Of a stretch of DNA of 64,000 nt, positions 1 to 8,966 are shown piece after piece. Made by a program: the position numbers and the translations under genes. Under the pieces are notes generated by a model. It worked only from the letters and a program-made list of their open reading frames with translations, made no database searches and was not told where the DNA came from. This DNA is from EB88 sp965199135 (lineage in GTDB: Bacteria; Acidobacteriota; Terriglobia; Terriglobales; Acidobacteriaceae): assembly GCA_965199135.1 (NCBI GenBank), contig OZ240685.1, forward strand, positions 496,001 through 560,000, read 5' to 3'. Positions within the stretch are counted from its first letter, which is position 1. Each line of letters begins with the position of its first letter.

Positions 1-1
1 T

Positions 2-214
2 CCAGAGGAGCTGGCGATCCGGCCGTGCGGGTGCCTCGGGCTCTGCAAGAAGGGCCCGGTGTTGCTGGCAGCGTCCGGGGAGGCAGCCCAGGAGAAGAAG
101 CCCGCAAAGCCCAAGAAGAAGGCGCGTGGCGTGTATACCAAGGTGCGCAGGGGCGATACACGCGGCGTCCTGCGCGAGGTACTAGCCCCGGCGCCCCGCA
201 AGAAAGACCGCTAA
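2..214 (+). CDS. C-terminal part of a thioredoxin-like [2Fe-2S] ferredoxin domain protein (5' end outside window)
   Basis: The frame is open from base 2 to a TAA at 212-214, so only the last 70 residues are seen. The visible part has a C-G-C-L-G-L-C loop followed by K-K-G-P-V-L-L, then V-Y-T-K-V-R and L-R-E-V-L near the end. This fits the second half of the small thioredoxin-fold [2Fe-2S] ferredoxins, where the C-x3-C pair supplies two of the four cluster ligands and the closing helix follows a short strand. A Lys/Pro/Ala-rich insertion lies between the loop and the last strand. The expected other two cysteines would be upstream of the window. Its stop overlaps that of the convergent gene next to it. 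Family assignment is inference from a short fragment. Confidence 0.55.
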   Translation, partial: PEELAIRPCGCLGLCKKGPVLLAASGEAAQEKKPAKPKKKARGVYTKVRRGDTRGVLREVLAPAPRKKDR

Positions 215-771
215 GCCTCCTTGGCAGCCGATTTGCTGGAGGCGGACTTCTTTCGTGCTCTTGTTGACTTGGAAGGTGTGCCGGCAGCTGCTTTCTTCGC
301 GGTTGCCGGTGCTTTCTTTGCCGGCTTCTTCTTGCCAGGCGCCTGATCCGCCCCCGAGGCTTTCTTCCGAGCGCTTGCAGCCTTGGCGGTGTTCGCGACG
401 TACTGCTGGCCTTCCGCAGAGCCTCGCTTTTTCTTCTTGTCGGTCGCCTGCTGTTCCTCGCTGCTCAGGCTCTTCCACGCTTCCTCCGGGAGGTAGCGTG
501 CGGTGCCGCCCTTGCGCACGGCCTTCTTCCCGTCGGCGGTGCGCCATTTCTCGTCACCCCACTCCTTCAGGCTCTGTTGCTCCGCGTCGGGTGGCTGCTT
601 GTAGCCGCCCCCTTGTTTTTCGTATTCGCGTGTGACGAGCTGGGCTTTGCGGGCACTCCACTGCGCGGGCTTGCCGCCCTTGTCGCCGGCTGTGATCTCG
701 GCCTTGATCCTGTCGCGCAGCTCCGGTTTGTCGTAGTGCTCCGGATCCGAGTGGCTCATCTGCTTGACCAT
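211..771 (-). CDS. DUF5872 domain protein with histone H1-like basic tail
   Basis: A 186-residue, strongly basic, probably cytoplasmic protein. Residues about 13-57 hold the conserved start of the DUF5872 family (K-P-E-L-R-D-R-I-K, A-G-D-K-G-G-K-P-A-Q-W-S-A-R-K, E-Y-E-K-Q-G-G-G-Y). Residues about 70-135 hold the second half (W-G-D-E-K-W-R-T-A-D-G-K, G-G-T-A-R-Y-L-P, T-D-K-K-K-K-R-G-S). After that the chain becomes a Lys/Ala/Ser tail of the AlgP/histone H1 type, likely disordered and able to bind nucleic acid. The function of DUF5872 is not known to me. The start at 771 sits 73 bases from the divergent oxidoreductase start, so the two genes share a short promoter region. The stop codon overlaps that of the convergent ferredoxin-like gene. 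Confidence 0.8.
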   Translation of the reverse strand: MVKQMSHSDPEHYDKPELRDRIKAEITAGDKGGKPAQWSARKAQLVTREYEKQGGGYKQPPDAEQQSLKEWGDEKWRTADGKKAVRKGGTARYLPEEAWKSLSSEEQQATDKKKKRGSAEGQQYVANTAKAASARKKASGADQAPGKKKPAKKAPATAKKAAAGTPSKSTRARKKSASSKSAAKEA

Positions 772-844
772 CTGCCTTCTCCTCGTTCTGTCGAGCTGGG
801 ATGCAGGTGATTTCCGCCTGGGCGCGGCCTAGAATGCACTTACG

Positions 845-2980
845 ATGACCACACACACGAAGCGCTCGGTCTGCTCGCTCGACTGTCCCGACTCCTGCGG
901 GGTCCTGGTGACGGTGGACACGGCAACAGGTCGCGCCCTGCGTGTTGCCGGGGACCCGCTGCATCCGATCACCCGTGGCTTTCTGTGTGGCAAGGTCGCG
1001 AAGTATCTCGATCACGTCTATGCGCCTGATCGGCTGCTTTACCCCATGCGCCGGCGTGCGGGCGTGCCGAAAGGGGCGCTTCGTCCGGGCGAAGAGCATC
1101 GGGCCTTTGAGCGCATCCCGTGGGACGAGGCACTCCGCACGATTGCGGAGCGGCTTGAAGGGGCCGCGCGGGAGTTCGGTCCGGAGTCGGTGCTGCCGTA
1201 CTCCTATGCCGGCACCATAGGCGCACTGGGGTATGGCTCGATGGATCGCCGTTTTTTTCACCGGCTCGGGGCGTCACAGCTGAACCGCACCATCTGTGCG
1301 ACGGCCGGAGGCGAGGCACTGCTCTCGGTCTACGGACGCAAACTGGGCACGGATACGGAGCACTTCCACCACGCGCGGCTGATCCTTGCCTGGGGCGCGA
1401 ACATTCACAGCAACAACATCCATCTGTGGCCGCAGGTGGAAGAAGCACGGCGCAAGGGCGCGCGGCTGGTGGTAATCGACCCCTACCGGACACGCACCGC
1501 CGGGCTTGCGGACCTCCATCTCACGCCGCACCCCGGCACCGATGCGGCGCTCGCGTTGGCCATGATGCACGTCATCCTCCGCGACGGGCTTGAGGATCGC
1601 GGCTGGATCAGAGCTCATACACACGGCATCGATCAATTGCGCGCGCATGTGGAGGCGTACGCGCCGGGGATGGCGGCTGCCGCAACCGGCATCGGGGCAG
1701 AGACGATCGAGGCACTCGCCCGCGAGTATGCGACCACCGTGCCCGCGGTGATCCGCATGAACTACGGGGTGCAACGCTCCGAGAATGGGGGGGCTGCGGC
1801 GCGGGCGATCGCCATGTTGCCTGCACTGACCGGCGCCTGGCAGCACCTGGGCGGGGGCCTGCAGCTCTCGACCAGCGGTGCGTTCTCGTTCGACAAGCAG
1901 GCTCTGGAGAGACCTGACCTGATGTATGCGAGCCCGCTGGGGCGGCCTGCGAGGGTCATCAACATGTCCCTGCTCGGCAATGCACTTACGGAACCAGGCG
2001 AGCCGCCGGTGAAAGCACTGTTTGTCTATAACTCGAACCCGGCGGTCATCGCCCCGGAGCAGCGGAAGGTACTTGCCGGGCTTCGCCGCGATGACCTGTT
2101 CACCGTGGTCCACGAGCAGAGCTTTACCGATACCTGTGATTACGCCGACGTTGTGCTGCCGGCGACGACCTTTCTCGAGCACCTGGATGTGCAGGGCGCC
2201 TATGGCCACCATTATGTACAACTCTCCGAGCAGAGCATCGCGCCGGTCGGGGAGTCACGCTCGAACGTCGCGGTGTTCAGCGCGCTTGCGAAGCGTCTCG
2301 GCTTTGCCGAAAGCTGCTTCAACGACAGCGAGGAGACTCTGATCGCCCTGGCCCTGGGTGAGGCTACGCAACAGGACGCATGGATGCAGGGCATCTCCCG
2401 TGCTTCCCTGCGGCAACACGGTGGCAGCGAGCGGCTGCACTTTCCGGGCGAGCCAGATACGCCCTTCCTTCCCTTTTCGGACGGGGTCTTTCCGACCACC
2501 TCGGGGAAAGCTGAGTTCTTTTCCGCCTCGATGGAGGCGCGGGGGCTCGATCCTGTACCGACGTTCCGGCCGCCCACCGAGTCGCGCCACGCCGGCGTTC
2601 CCGGCACGCTTGAGTTCCTGCCCCGCAAGGGTGGCAACTTTATGAACTCGACGATGGGCAACAACGCCGTGCACCAGCAGATGCAGCGCGAGACCCTCGA
2701 TCAGCTGGAACTTCACCCAGACGACGCGGCAGATCGGTCCATCGGCGATGGCGACCGTGTCACGGTAAGGAACAAGAGGGGGTCCCTGACGCTCCGCGCC
2801 CGGATCAGCCACCGGGTGCAGCGTGGCGTCGCGGCGGGTACCCTGGCCTGGAGCAAATCAAACCATGGCAACGAGCCGGCCGGGGTGAACCAGCTCACGT
2901 CGCAGCGGCTGACCGACCTTGGCGAGGGCCCGACCTTCTACTCCACCCTTGTGTCCGTGGAACGCGTGACCGAAGCCTGA
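845..2980 (+). CDS. Molybdopterin-dependent oxidoreductase (DMSO reductase superfamily, formate dehydrogenase/PhsA-like)
   Basis: A 711-residue catalytic subunit that should bind a bis-MGD molybdenum or tungsten cofactor and one [4Fe-4S] cluster. Cluster ligands are visible at Cys10, Cys14, Cys18 and Cys48. Cys151, in N-R-T-I-C-A-T-A-G, is the probable metal ligand. Later blocks (W-G-A-N-I-H-S-N-N, V-I-D-P-Y-R-T, F-V-Y-N-S-N-P, D-Y-A-D-V-V-L-P-A-T-T) are typical of the superfamily, and the last about 120 residues form the dinucleotide-binding domain. There is no twin-arginine signal, so it is probably cytoplasmic. No electron-transfer or membrane subunit gene lies beside it, which is common in single-gene acidobacterial and actinobacterial members. 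The substrate cannot be told from sequence. Confidence 0.85.
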   Translation: MTTHTKRSVCSLDCPDSCGVLVTVDTATGRALRVAGDPLHPITRGFLCGKVAKYLDHVYAPDRLLYPMRRRAGVPKGALRPGEEHRAFERIPWDEALRTIAERLEGAAREFGPESVLPYSYAGTIGALGYGSMDRRFFHRLGASQLNRTICATAGGEALLSVYGRKLGTDTEHFHHARLILAWGANIHSNNIHLWPQVEEARRKGARLVVIDPYRTRTAGLADLHLTPHPGTDAALALAMMHVILRDGLEDRGWIRAHTHGIDQLRAHVEAYAPGMAAAATGIGAETIEALAREYATTVPAVIRMNYGVQRSENGGAAARAIAMLPALTGAWQHLGGGLQLSTSGAFSFDKQALERPDLMYASPLGRPARVINMSLLGNALTEPGEPPVKALFVYNSNPAVIAPEQRKVLAGLRRDDLFTVVHEQSFTDTCDYADVVLPATTFLEHLDVQGAYGHHYVQLSEQSIAPVGESRSNVAVFSALAKRLGFAESCFNDSEETLIALALGEATQQDAWMQGISRASLRQHGGSERLHFPGEPDTPFLPFSDGVFPTTSGKAEFFSASMEARGLDPVPTFRPPTESRHAGVPGTLEFLPRKGGNFMNSTMGNNAVHQQMQRETLDQLELHPDDAADRSIGDGDRVTVRNKRGSLTLRARISHRVQRGVAAGTLAWSKSNHGNEPAGVNQLTSQRLTDLGEGPTFYSTLVSVERVTEA

Positions 2981-3223
2981 GCAGCCCCGGTTTCACCGGA
3001 GACGCGCGCCATTGCGCTTCCATTCCGCCTCCGGGCAACCTCTTTGCCGGTTTGACGCTCGCGGACCTTGCCCAATAGAATCGCGGCAGCGTCCAGAACC
3101 GGTCCATGACTGATTCAGGCGCGACTCTTCTTCGCCGGAAACAGATCCGCGCGTGGTTTTCGAAGAGGACCGGCTCTGCAGGATGCCGTCCATCTCACAG
3201 TACTCAAGGAGTTCCACCCTTCC

Positions 3224-3880
3224 ATGAAGCTCTCGTTGTCTCTCACAGCTTTGCTCGCAACCGGGCTTGTTGGTTCTGCCGCTTTTGCGCAGACCTCCTC
3301 GGCTGCTCCCTCCTCTGCTGCCGCCACCGCGGCTGCCCCGGCTGGACCCTCCAAGGTCGCCATCATTATGTTCCAGGCCGCTGTCGCTCAGACCAATGAG
3401 GGCAAGCGCGATTTCGAAGAGATCGAGAAGAAGTACCAGCCGAAGCAGACACAGCTGAAGCAGGAAAGCGACGAAATCGACACGTTGAAGAAGCAGTTGC
3501 AGACGCAGAGTGCCACGCTCTCCGACGTGGATCGCGCCCAGAAGCTCAAGACCATTGATGACAAGGAAAAGTCGTTGCAGCGCCAGGGCGAAGATGCCCA
3601 GAACGACTTCCAGCAGGAGATCCAGCAGACCTATGCGCAGCTCGCACAGAAGGTCTATGGCTCGGTGCAGTCGTATGCGCAGCAGAATGGCTACACGCTG
3701 GTCCTCGATGCCTCGCAGCAGCAAAGCCCGGTGCTTTACACCACGCAGGGCAACGACATCACCGAAGCGGTCATTGCTGCTTACAACACTAAGTCCGGGA
3801 TAGCTGCGCCGCCACCATCGGCTCCGACCCCGAGCACTGGTTTGACCACTCCGCGCCGAGCCCCTGCAGCAGCACACTAG
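3224..3880 (+). CDS. OmpH/Skp family periplasmic chaperone
   Basis: A 218-residue secreted protein. Residues 1-22 form a clean signal peptide ending in A-F-A. After an Ala/Ser/Pro linker comes a strand (K-V-A-I-I-M-F-Q-A-A-V), then a long charged coiled coil (residues about 60-150), then a closing strand and helix with Y-T-L-V-L-D and T-E-A-V-I-A-A-Y-N. This is the usual Skp layout: a small trimerisation body with helical tentacles that hold unfolded outer-membrane proteins. Skp would suit the beta-barrel proteins encoded in this window. The Pro/Ala tail after residue 190 is extra. An AAGGAG ribosome site lies at about 3206-3211, and a clear terminator follows the stop, so the gene is probably monocistronic. 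Confidence 0.85.
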   Translation: MKLSLSLTALLATGLVGSAAFAQTSSAAPSSAAATAAAPAGPSKVAIIMFQAAVAQTNEGKRDFEEIEKKYQPKQTQLKQESDEIDTLKKQLQTQSATLSDVDRAQKLKTIDDKEKSLQRQGEDAQNDFQQEIQQTYAQLAQKVYGSVQSYAQQNGYTLVLDASQQQSPVLYTTQGNDITEAVIAAYNTKSGIAAPPPSAPTPSTGLTTPRRAPAAAH

Positions 3881-3900
3881 AACGCTTCTGAAAGCCAGAA

Positions 3901-3926
3901 GGCCCCGGCCAATGCCGGGGCCTTTT
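3901..3926 (+). terminator. Rho-independent terminator after the Skp-like gene
   Basis: An 8-bp GC stem (GGCCCCGG / CCGGGGCC) with a six-base loop is followed by TTTT. It starts 20 bases after the chaperone stop codon. Confidence 0.85.
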
Positions 3927-4210
3927 CTTCGTTGTGACACATGCTTTCCGCAGATTACCCCTCCTGTGGAAATTTTTGTGGGAAAGAGTTGCCTGCACCT
4001 CTTCGCCGCTTCAAGGCAGTGCGGTAAATGTGAGGCAATTCCGCCGGCGGCGTTGCTAAACCATAGATTTGAAAGGGTGATTTCGATTACTGCCGGGTGA
4101 AAACCCTTTAAACCGCCGGGGGCATTATGAGCAAGCGCGTTCCGCGTTTTCCCACAATTCAGGGAAGCGAAAAGTAACCTTGCGCCTCTTCCGGGCAGGT
4201 CACCTCGGGA
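3927..4210. other. Intergenic stretch between skp-like gene and lepA 3' ends
   Basis: No convincing reading frame or RNA gene is visible. It lies between two convergent genes and is somewhat richer in A+T than its surroundings. No hairpin with a T tract is seen for the lepA side, so how lepA transcription ends is unclear. Confidence 0.5.
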
Positions 4211-6022
4211 TCAGCGCGGGCTGTCTTCCCCGACCTTGAGGACGGCAAGAAATGCCTCCTGTGGTATGTCAACCTTGCCGATACGCTTCATCCGCTTCTT
4301 GCCCTCTTTCTGCTTGTCGAGTAACTTCCTCTTACGAGAAATGTCGCCACCATAGCATTTTGCGAGGACATTTTTCTTGATGGCGGAGACGGTCTCACGC
4401 GCCACGATCTTGGCGCCGATGGCGGCCTGGATGGCGACCTCGAACATCTGGCGCGGAATGAGCTCGCGCATCTTCGAGACAAGGGCCCGTCCGCGATCGT
4501 AGGCGAAGTCGCGGTGCACGATGATGGAGAGTGCATCGACCGGCTCACCCGAGACCAGGATGTCGAGCTTGGACATGGGCGAGATCCACATGCCGGCAAG
4601 CACATAGTCGAGCGAGGCATAGCCGCGCGAAACCGACTTGAGGCGGTCGTAGAAGTCGAGAACGATTTCGTTGAGCGGCAGCTCGTAGGTCAGCTTCACG
4701 CGCGTCGCGCTGACGTACTCGAAGTTTTGCTGGCGTCCGCGCTTTTCTTCGACCAGCTTAAGGATGCCGCCGACGTACTCCTCGTTCGTAAGAATGGTCG
4801 CGGTGATGACCGGCTCCTCGATCTGCTCGATCTCGCTCGGATCGGGCCAGCGCGAGGGATTGTCGACCTCGATGGTCTTGCCGTCGGTCAGAAGGATGCG
4901 GTAGCGCACGCTCGGCGCGGTGGTGATCAGGTCGAGGTCGAACTCGCGCTCCAGCCGCTCCTGGATAATTTCCATGTGAAGCAGGCCCAGGAAGCCGCAG
5001 CGGAAACCGAAGCCAAGTGCAGCCGAGCTCTCCGGCTCGATCGAGAAGGACGCGTCATTGAGCTTGAGCTTCTCAAGAGCGTCGCGCAGCAGGGTGTGCT
5101 CGTGCGAGTCGACGGTATAGATGCCGGCGAAGACCATTGACTTGATGTCTTCAAAGCCGGGTAGCTGTTCGGCCGCGGGTCGCGCGTCTTCGGTGATCGT
5201 GTCGCCGACCTTGGTGTCTGCAACGTTCTTGATGGTCGCGACAAAGAAGCCGACCTCGCCTGCGGAGAGCTCCATGATCTCGACCGGCTTGGGCGTGAGA
5301 ACGCCGAGTGATTCCACATCGAAGACCTTGCCATTCGACATCAGGCGGATCCGCATGTTCTTGCGCAGCTTGCCGTGGATGATGCGCGCCAGCACGATGA
5401 CGCCGCGGTATGGATCGAACCACGAGTCGAAGATCAGCGCCTGCAAGGGCGCGTCCGGATCGCCGGTCGGCGACGGCAGGCGGTTCACGACAGCCTCAAG
5501 AATCTCCGGAACACCCAGGCCTGTTTTCGCGCTGCACGGGATTGCGTCGGTCGCGTCGAGGCCGACGGTCTGCTCGATCATCTCCTGCGTGCGCACGATG
5601 TCTGCGGAGGGGAGATCGATCTTGTTGATCACCGGGATGATTTCCAGGCCGTTCGAGATAGCGAGATACGCGTTCGCAAGCGTCTGTGCTTCCACGCCCT
5701 GCGAGGCATCGACAACGAGCAACGCGCCCTCGCACGAAGCGAGCGAGCGGGAGACTTCGTAGGAGAAGTCGACGTGGCCCGGCGTATCGATCAGGTTGAG
5801 CTGGTAGGTTTTGCCATCCTTCGCGGGGTACATCATGCGCACGGAGTGCGCCTTGATGGTGATCCCCCGTTCGCGTTCGAGGTCCATCGCATCCAGCACC
5901 TGCGCCTGCATCTCGCGAGCGGTCAGGGACCCTGTAAGCTCCAGCAGCCGATCGGACAGCGTGCTTTTGCCATGGTCAATATGCGCGATGATCGCGAAGT
6001 TGCGGATGAGTGAGTTGTCCAT
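4211..6022 (-). CDS. lepA: Translation factor LepA / elongation factor 4
   Basis: A 603-residue translational GTPase of standard LepA length. It begins N-F-A-I-I-A-H-I-D-H-G-K-S-T (P loop), followed by R-G-I-T-I-K (switch I), D-T-P-G-H-V-D-F (switch II) and N-K-I-D-L-P (base recognition). The C-terminal half has the LepA-specific domain ending in G-K-V-D-I-P-Q-E-A-F-L-A-V-L-K. LepA binds the ribosome and is thought to help stalled or mistranslocated ribosomes and 30S biogenesis. It is membrane-associated or cytosolic. It is divergent from the lytic transglycosylase gene. The ATG at 6022 begins the usual M-D-N-S-L-I-R-N-F sequence, so the start is secure. Confidence 0.97.
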   Translation of the reverse strand: MDNSLIRNFAIIAHIDHGKSTLSDRLLELTGSLTAREMQAQVLDAMDLERERGITIKAHSVRMMYPAKDGKTYQLNLIDTPGHVDFSYEVSRSLASCEGALLVVDASQGVEAQTLANAYLAISNGLEIIPVINKIDLPSADIVRTQEMIEQTVGLDATDAIPCSAKTGLGVPEILEAVVNRLPSPTGDPDAPLQALIFDSWFDPYRGVIVLARIIHGKLRKNMRIRLMSNGKVFDVESLGVLTPKPVEIMELSAGEVGFFVATIKNVADTKVGDTITEDARPAAEQLPGFEDIKSMVFAGIYTVDSHEHTLLRDALEKLKLNDASFSIEPESSAALGFGFRCGFLGLLHMEIIQERLEREFDLDLITTAPSVRYRILLTDGKTIEVDNPSRWPDPSEIEQIEEPVITATILTNEEYVGGILKLVEEKRGRQQNFEYVSATRVKLTYELPLNEIVLDFYDRLKSVSRGYASLDYVLAGMWISPMSKLDILVSGEPVDALSIIVHRDFAYDRGRALVSKMRELIPRQMFEVAIQAAIGAKIVARETVSAIKKNVLAKCYGGDISRKRKLLDKQKEGKKRMKRIGKVDIPQEAFLAVLKVGEDSPR

Positions 6023-6145
6023 AGATGGCGGGGCGCGGGCAGGTACCGCTGCGCAAACTTGAGTCTACCATCTGGCTTCCCCCACGCCCGCGGCGTGGAT
6101 GGACCCTCTACAATACAAGCGGAATCGCCTTTGTCTACCTTGCGC

Positions 6146-7870
6146 ATGCCCCCACTTCGACGCTCCACTGCATGGCTGCTGCTCGCCATGTTTGCGCTTC
6201 CCTCGTGCGCCGCGCTTGCGCAGAATGCGACCGCACCGGTGCCGCAGGCGTCGAATGCACGCGACGCCCTCCTGATCACGCAGGTCGAGCAGGCGTACGC
6301 GTCAGGCGTCACAGCCTACCAGGGCGGACACGGCGATGAAGCGCGCGCAGAGTTTGATCGCGCAGTGGACATGCTGCTGCAGAGCGGGCTCGATGTAAAG
6401 AATGACCCTGCGCTTTCGGCAGAGCTGGATCGGGTGGTGGACTCGATCAACACACTGCAGCTCGACGCGCTGCGGCAAGGCACCCCACTTACGCCGAAGG
6501 ATGACACGCCAGTCGACGTAGCGAACGATGTCACCTTCCCTGTGGATCCCAACGTGAAGGCGCAGGCGATCGCGGAGTTGCGAACAACGCAGTCGGATCT
6601 GCCACTTGTGATCAACGACTACGTCGCAAGCTTTATCAACTTCTTTGAAAACACCGGACGTGGACGCGGGACCATCGTTGCGTCGTTGCAGCGTGCCGGC
6701 CGTTACAAGGACATGATCCAGCGCATCCTCAAGCAAGAAGGGGTGCCGCAGGATCTCGTGTACCAGGCCGTGGCGGAGTCCGGTTTCCGGACACAGGCGT
6801 TGAATCCAAAGTCAGGCGCAGCCGGCATGTGGCAGTTCATGCCGTATGGCACGTACGGCCTGGAGAAGACAGGGTGGTACGACGAGCGCTTCGACCCAGA
6901 GAAGGCCACGCGTGCCTACGCGCAGCAGATGAAGAAGGCATATGCGCAGCTTGGCGACTGGTACCTCGCCATGGCCGCCTACGACTGGGGCACCGGCAAC
7001 GTGCAGCGCGCCGTGCAGCGCACGGGCTACGTGGATTTCTGGGAACTCTATCGCCGCAACAATCTTCCGCAGGAAACTAAGAACTACGTTCCGATTATCC
7101 TTGCGGTCGCGATTATGGCGAAGAACCCGAAGCAGTACGGGCTCGACACGGTGACGCCCGACGCAGCCATCGCGCCAGACGACGTGACCACGAACTACTC
7201 TGTCTCGCTGCCGCTGGTTGCTGATATCACCGGAGCGTCGATTGAAACCATCGAGTCCTTGAATCCCAGCCTGCTGCGTGGACGGACTCCCCCCCACGAG
7301 CCGTTCGAACTTCATATCCCCGCGGGCACCACGATGCTCTTCAACCAGCGCATCGCAGAGATCCCGGAAGACAAGCGGACCACCTGGCGCTTCCACGTAC
7401 TGAACACAGGCGAGACGCTCGACGAAGTCGCACGCCTGTTCCATACGTCGGCTGCGACGATCGCGTTTACCAATCAGCTCGACGCTGCGAGCAGCCTCAC
7501 AGGTGTGAATGCGCTTGTGATTCCGCAGGAACCGGCGCCGGCGCCGAGCAGCTTCGGTAGCGGCAGCAGCCTGCATACGGCGACATACCGCGTACGGCGT
7601 GGAGACACGCTCGTGACGGTTGCCGATCAGTTCGGCGTCTCGGTCGCATCGCTCCGGCGGTGGAACCATCTCGGCTCGCGTGCCGTGACTGCAGGCCGCA
7701 CGCTGTATGTGTCGGAGCCTGCGCGCATCACGCGCGGCGAAAGACGCGGCCGCGCTGCGCATGCCGGTTCCTCGGGCGCGCGCGGGAGAGCGAAGACCTC
7801 CACACATGCCGTAGCTGCAACGAAGCACTCTTCTTCGAGTGCATCGCATCACACCACACACCATCGGTAG
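6146..7870 (+). CDS. MltD-like lytic murein transglycosylase with LysM domains
   Basis: A 574-residue exported enzyme predicted to cleave the MurNAc-GlcNAc bond of peptidoglycan with formation of 1,6-anhydro-MurNAc. The start at 6146 is preferred over an in-frame codon at 6059 because it gives a proper signal peptide (R-R-S-T-A-W-L-L-L-A-M-F-A-L) ending near A-L-A-Q. Residues about 180-330 are the SLT domain: the catalytic Glu is in A-E-S-G-F, followed by G-A-A-G-M-W-Q-F-M-P and A-A-Y-D-W-G-T-G-N. Two LysM-like repeats follow, the last beginning Y-R-V-R-R-G-D-T-L. The tail is basic and Ser/His-rich. The gene stands alone, divergent from lepA. Confidence 0.88.
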   Translation: MPPLRRSTAWLLLAMFALPSCAALAQNATAPVPQASNARDALLITQVEQAYASGVTAYQGGHGDEARAEFDRAVDMLLQSGLDVKNDPALSAELDRVVDSINTLQLDALRQGTPLTPKDDTPVDVANDVTFPVDPNVKAQAIAELRTTQSDLPLVINDYVASFINFFENTGRGRGTIVASLQRAGRYKDMIQRILKQEGVPQDLVYQAVAESGFRTQALNPKSGAAGMWQFMPYGTYGLEKTGWYDERFDPEKATRAYAQQMKKAYAQLGDWYLAMAAYDWGTGNVQRAVQRTGYVDFWELYRRNNLPQETKNYVPIILAVAIMAKNPKQYGLDTVTPDAAIAPDDVTTNYSVSLPLVADITGASIETIESLNPSLLRGRTPPHEPFELHIPAGTTMLFNQRIAEIPEDKRTTWRFHVLNTGETLDEVARLFHTSAATIAFTNQLDAASSLTGVNALVIPQEPAPAPSSFGSGSSLHTATYRVRRGDTLVTVADQFGVSVASLRRWNHLGSRAVTAGRTLYVSEPARITRGERRGRAAHAGSSGARGRAKTSTHAVAATKHSSSSASHHTTHHR

Positions 7871-8048
7871 AGCAACGCGTGATGCACGATGCGCGACATT
7901 CGCGTGTCGAGCCACACTAGTTACTTGCTATCAGTAGCCGCACGATGCATGCTGTTGCTAGAATTGCGCCGCGACACCCATCGCGCGGCGCATCAGGCGC
8001 AGTCTGAAATGGGTGCGAACCATGGAGTCGAGCCGAAGGAGCCATCGC

Positions 8049-8879
8049 ATGCAGGACGATTTGAAGCTGTACGCAAGTGCTGACAACGACCACGAACCGG
8101 AAGAGCACAACGACGAAGAGCACGAAGACGCCTTCGACGACGACGAGGAAGAAGAAACCGAAGTAGCAACGACCTCGGAAGATGACGACGAGGCAGAGAT
8201 CGACGACACCGACGACGAAGAAGACGACGAGGCGGCGGCGGACGAAGACACTCTCGACGATGAGGAAGACGACGATGAGGATGAAGTCGAGTTGACGCCG
8301 GCTGCGGACGAGCTGGATGACGAGGGCGAGGAAAAGGGGGAAGCGAAGAAATCTGCTTCTCCTCACAAGACCGCTCGGGCCAAGTCGGCACCCCCGGCTA
8401 AGCGCGCCGCAAAGGCGCCAGCGCCCAAAGAAGTTTCTCGGGCAACAACCAAGAAATCCGCCGCGACCAAGAGCGCCCAAGACGGCGGAAAGGCCAAAGC
8501 ATCTGCCAAGGCCGGTAAGACGGGTGCATCCAGTACTCAATCCACAAAGCGAGGTAGACCCTTGGCAGTAAAGAAGAGCACCACCAAGTCGGCAACAAAG
8601 AAGACCGCAGGCAAGACCGCAACCAAGACACCAGCAAAGAAGACTGCGGCCAAGTCCACCGGCACCAAGACAGCAGCCAAGAAGACCGCCACCAAGACTG
8701 CAGGCAGACCCGCTGCAAAGAAGGCGACAACCAAGGCGTCTGCAAAGAAGACCGCCGCAACAAAGAAGACAACAGCAAAGACAGCAGCCAAAAAGGCAAC
8801 TGCCAAGACCCCTGCGAAGAAGACCACAACCAAGAAGGCCGCCACCAAGAAGACGGCAAGCAAGAAGTCCAGCAAGTAG
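8049..8879 (+). CDS. Acidic-basic diblock protein with histone H1/AlgP-like Lys-Ala-Thr tail
   Basis: A 276-residue low-complexity protein. The first about 85 residues are dominated by Asp and Glu. From about residue 100 on, the chain is made of Lys, Ala and Thr in repeats of the A-A-K-K-T-A-T-K kind, as in bacterial H1-like proteins and AlgP. Nothing suggests secretion or a folded catalytic domain. The basic block should bind DNA or RNA, and the acidic block could shield it or mimic nucleic acid. The start at 8049 is chosen over 8013 because an AAGGA site lies eight bases upstream. A strong bidirectional terminator follows. Role in nucleoid organisation is an inference from composition only. 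Confidence 0.75.
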   Translation: MQDDLKLYASADNDHEPEEHNDEEHEDAFDDDEEEETEVATTSEDDDEAEIDDTDDEEDDEAAADEDTLDDEEDDDEDEVELTPAADELDDEGEEKGEAKKSASPHKTARAKSAPPAKRAAKAPAPKEVSRATTKKSAATKSAQDGGKAKASAKAGKTGASSTQSTKRGRPLAVKKSTTKSATKKTAGKTATKTPAKKTAAKSTGTKTAAKKTATKTAGRPAAKKATTKASAKKTAATKKTTAKTAAKKATAKTPAKKTTTKKAATKKTASKKSSK

Positions 8880-8910
8880 GCAACCGCTGTAACGTAGTTC
8901 CAAGGCAAGC

Positions 8911-8940
8911 AAAAAAGCCCGGCTCAGCCGGGCTTTTTTG
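8911..8940. terminator. Bidirectional rho-independent terminator
   Basis: AAAAAAGCCCGGCT ... GCCGGGCTTTTTT forms a GC-rich stem with an A run on one side and a T run on the other. It can end both the H1-like gene and the convergent peroxiredoxin gene. Confidence 0.92.
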
Positions 8941-8966
8941 CGCCTGGAATACAGTGGATTTTTGAG

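Noticed and set aside
1274..2221. 315-codon minus-strand frame inside the molybdopterin oxidoreductase
   Set aside because: Shadow of a gene with clear cluster and cofactor motifs.
4124..4180. Short frame of about 16 codons before lepA end
   Set aside because: Too short, no ribosome site and no sign of selection.
8560..8870. Repeated DNA resembling a tandem repeat array
   Set aside because: The period comes from coding repeats of Lys/Ala/Thr; spacing is irregular and there is no CRISPR pattern.
7917..8912. 331-codon minus-strand frame opposite the H1-like gene, rich in Leu, Gly and Cys
   Set aside because: It is the mirror of the Lys/Ala/Thr repeats on the plus strand, which has the ribosome site and a fitting terminator.
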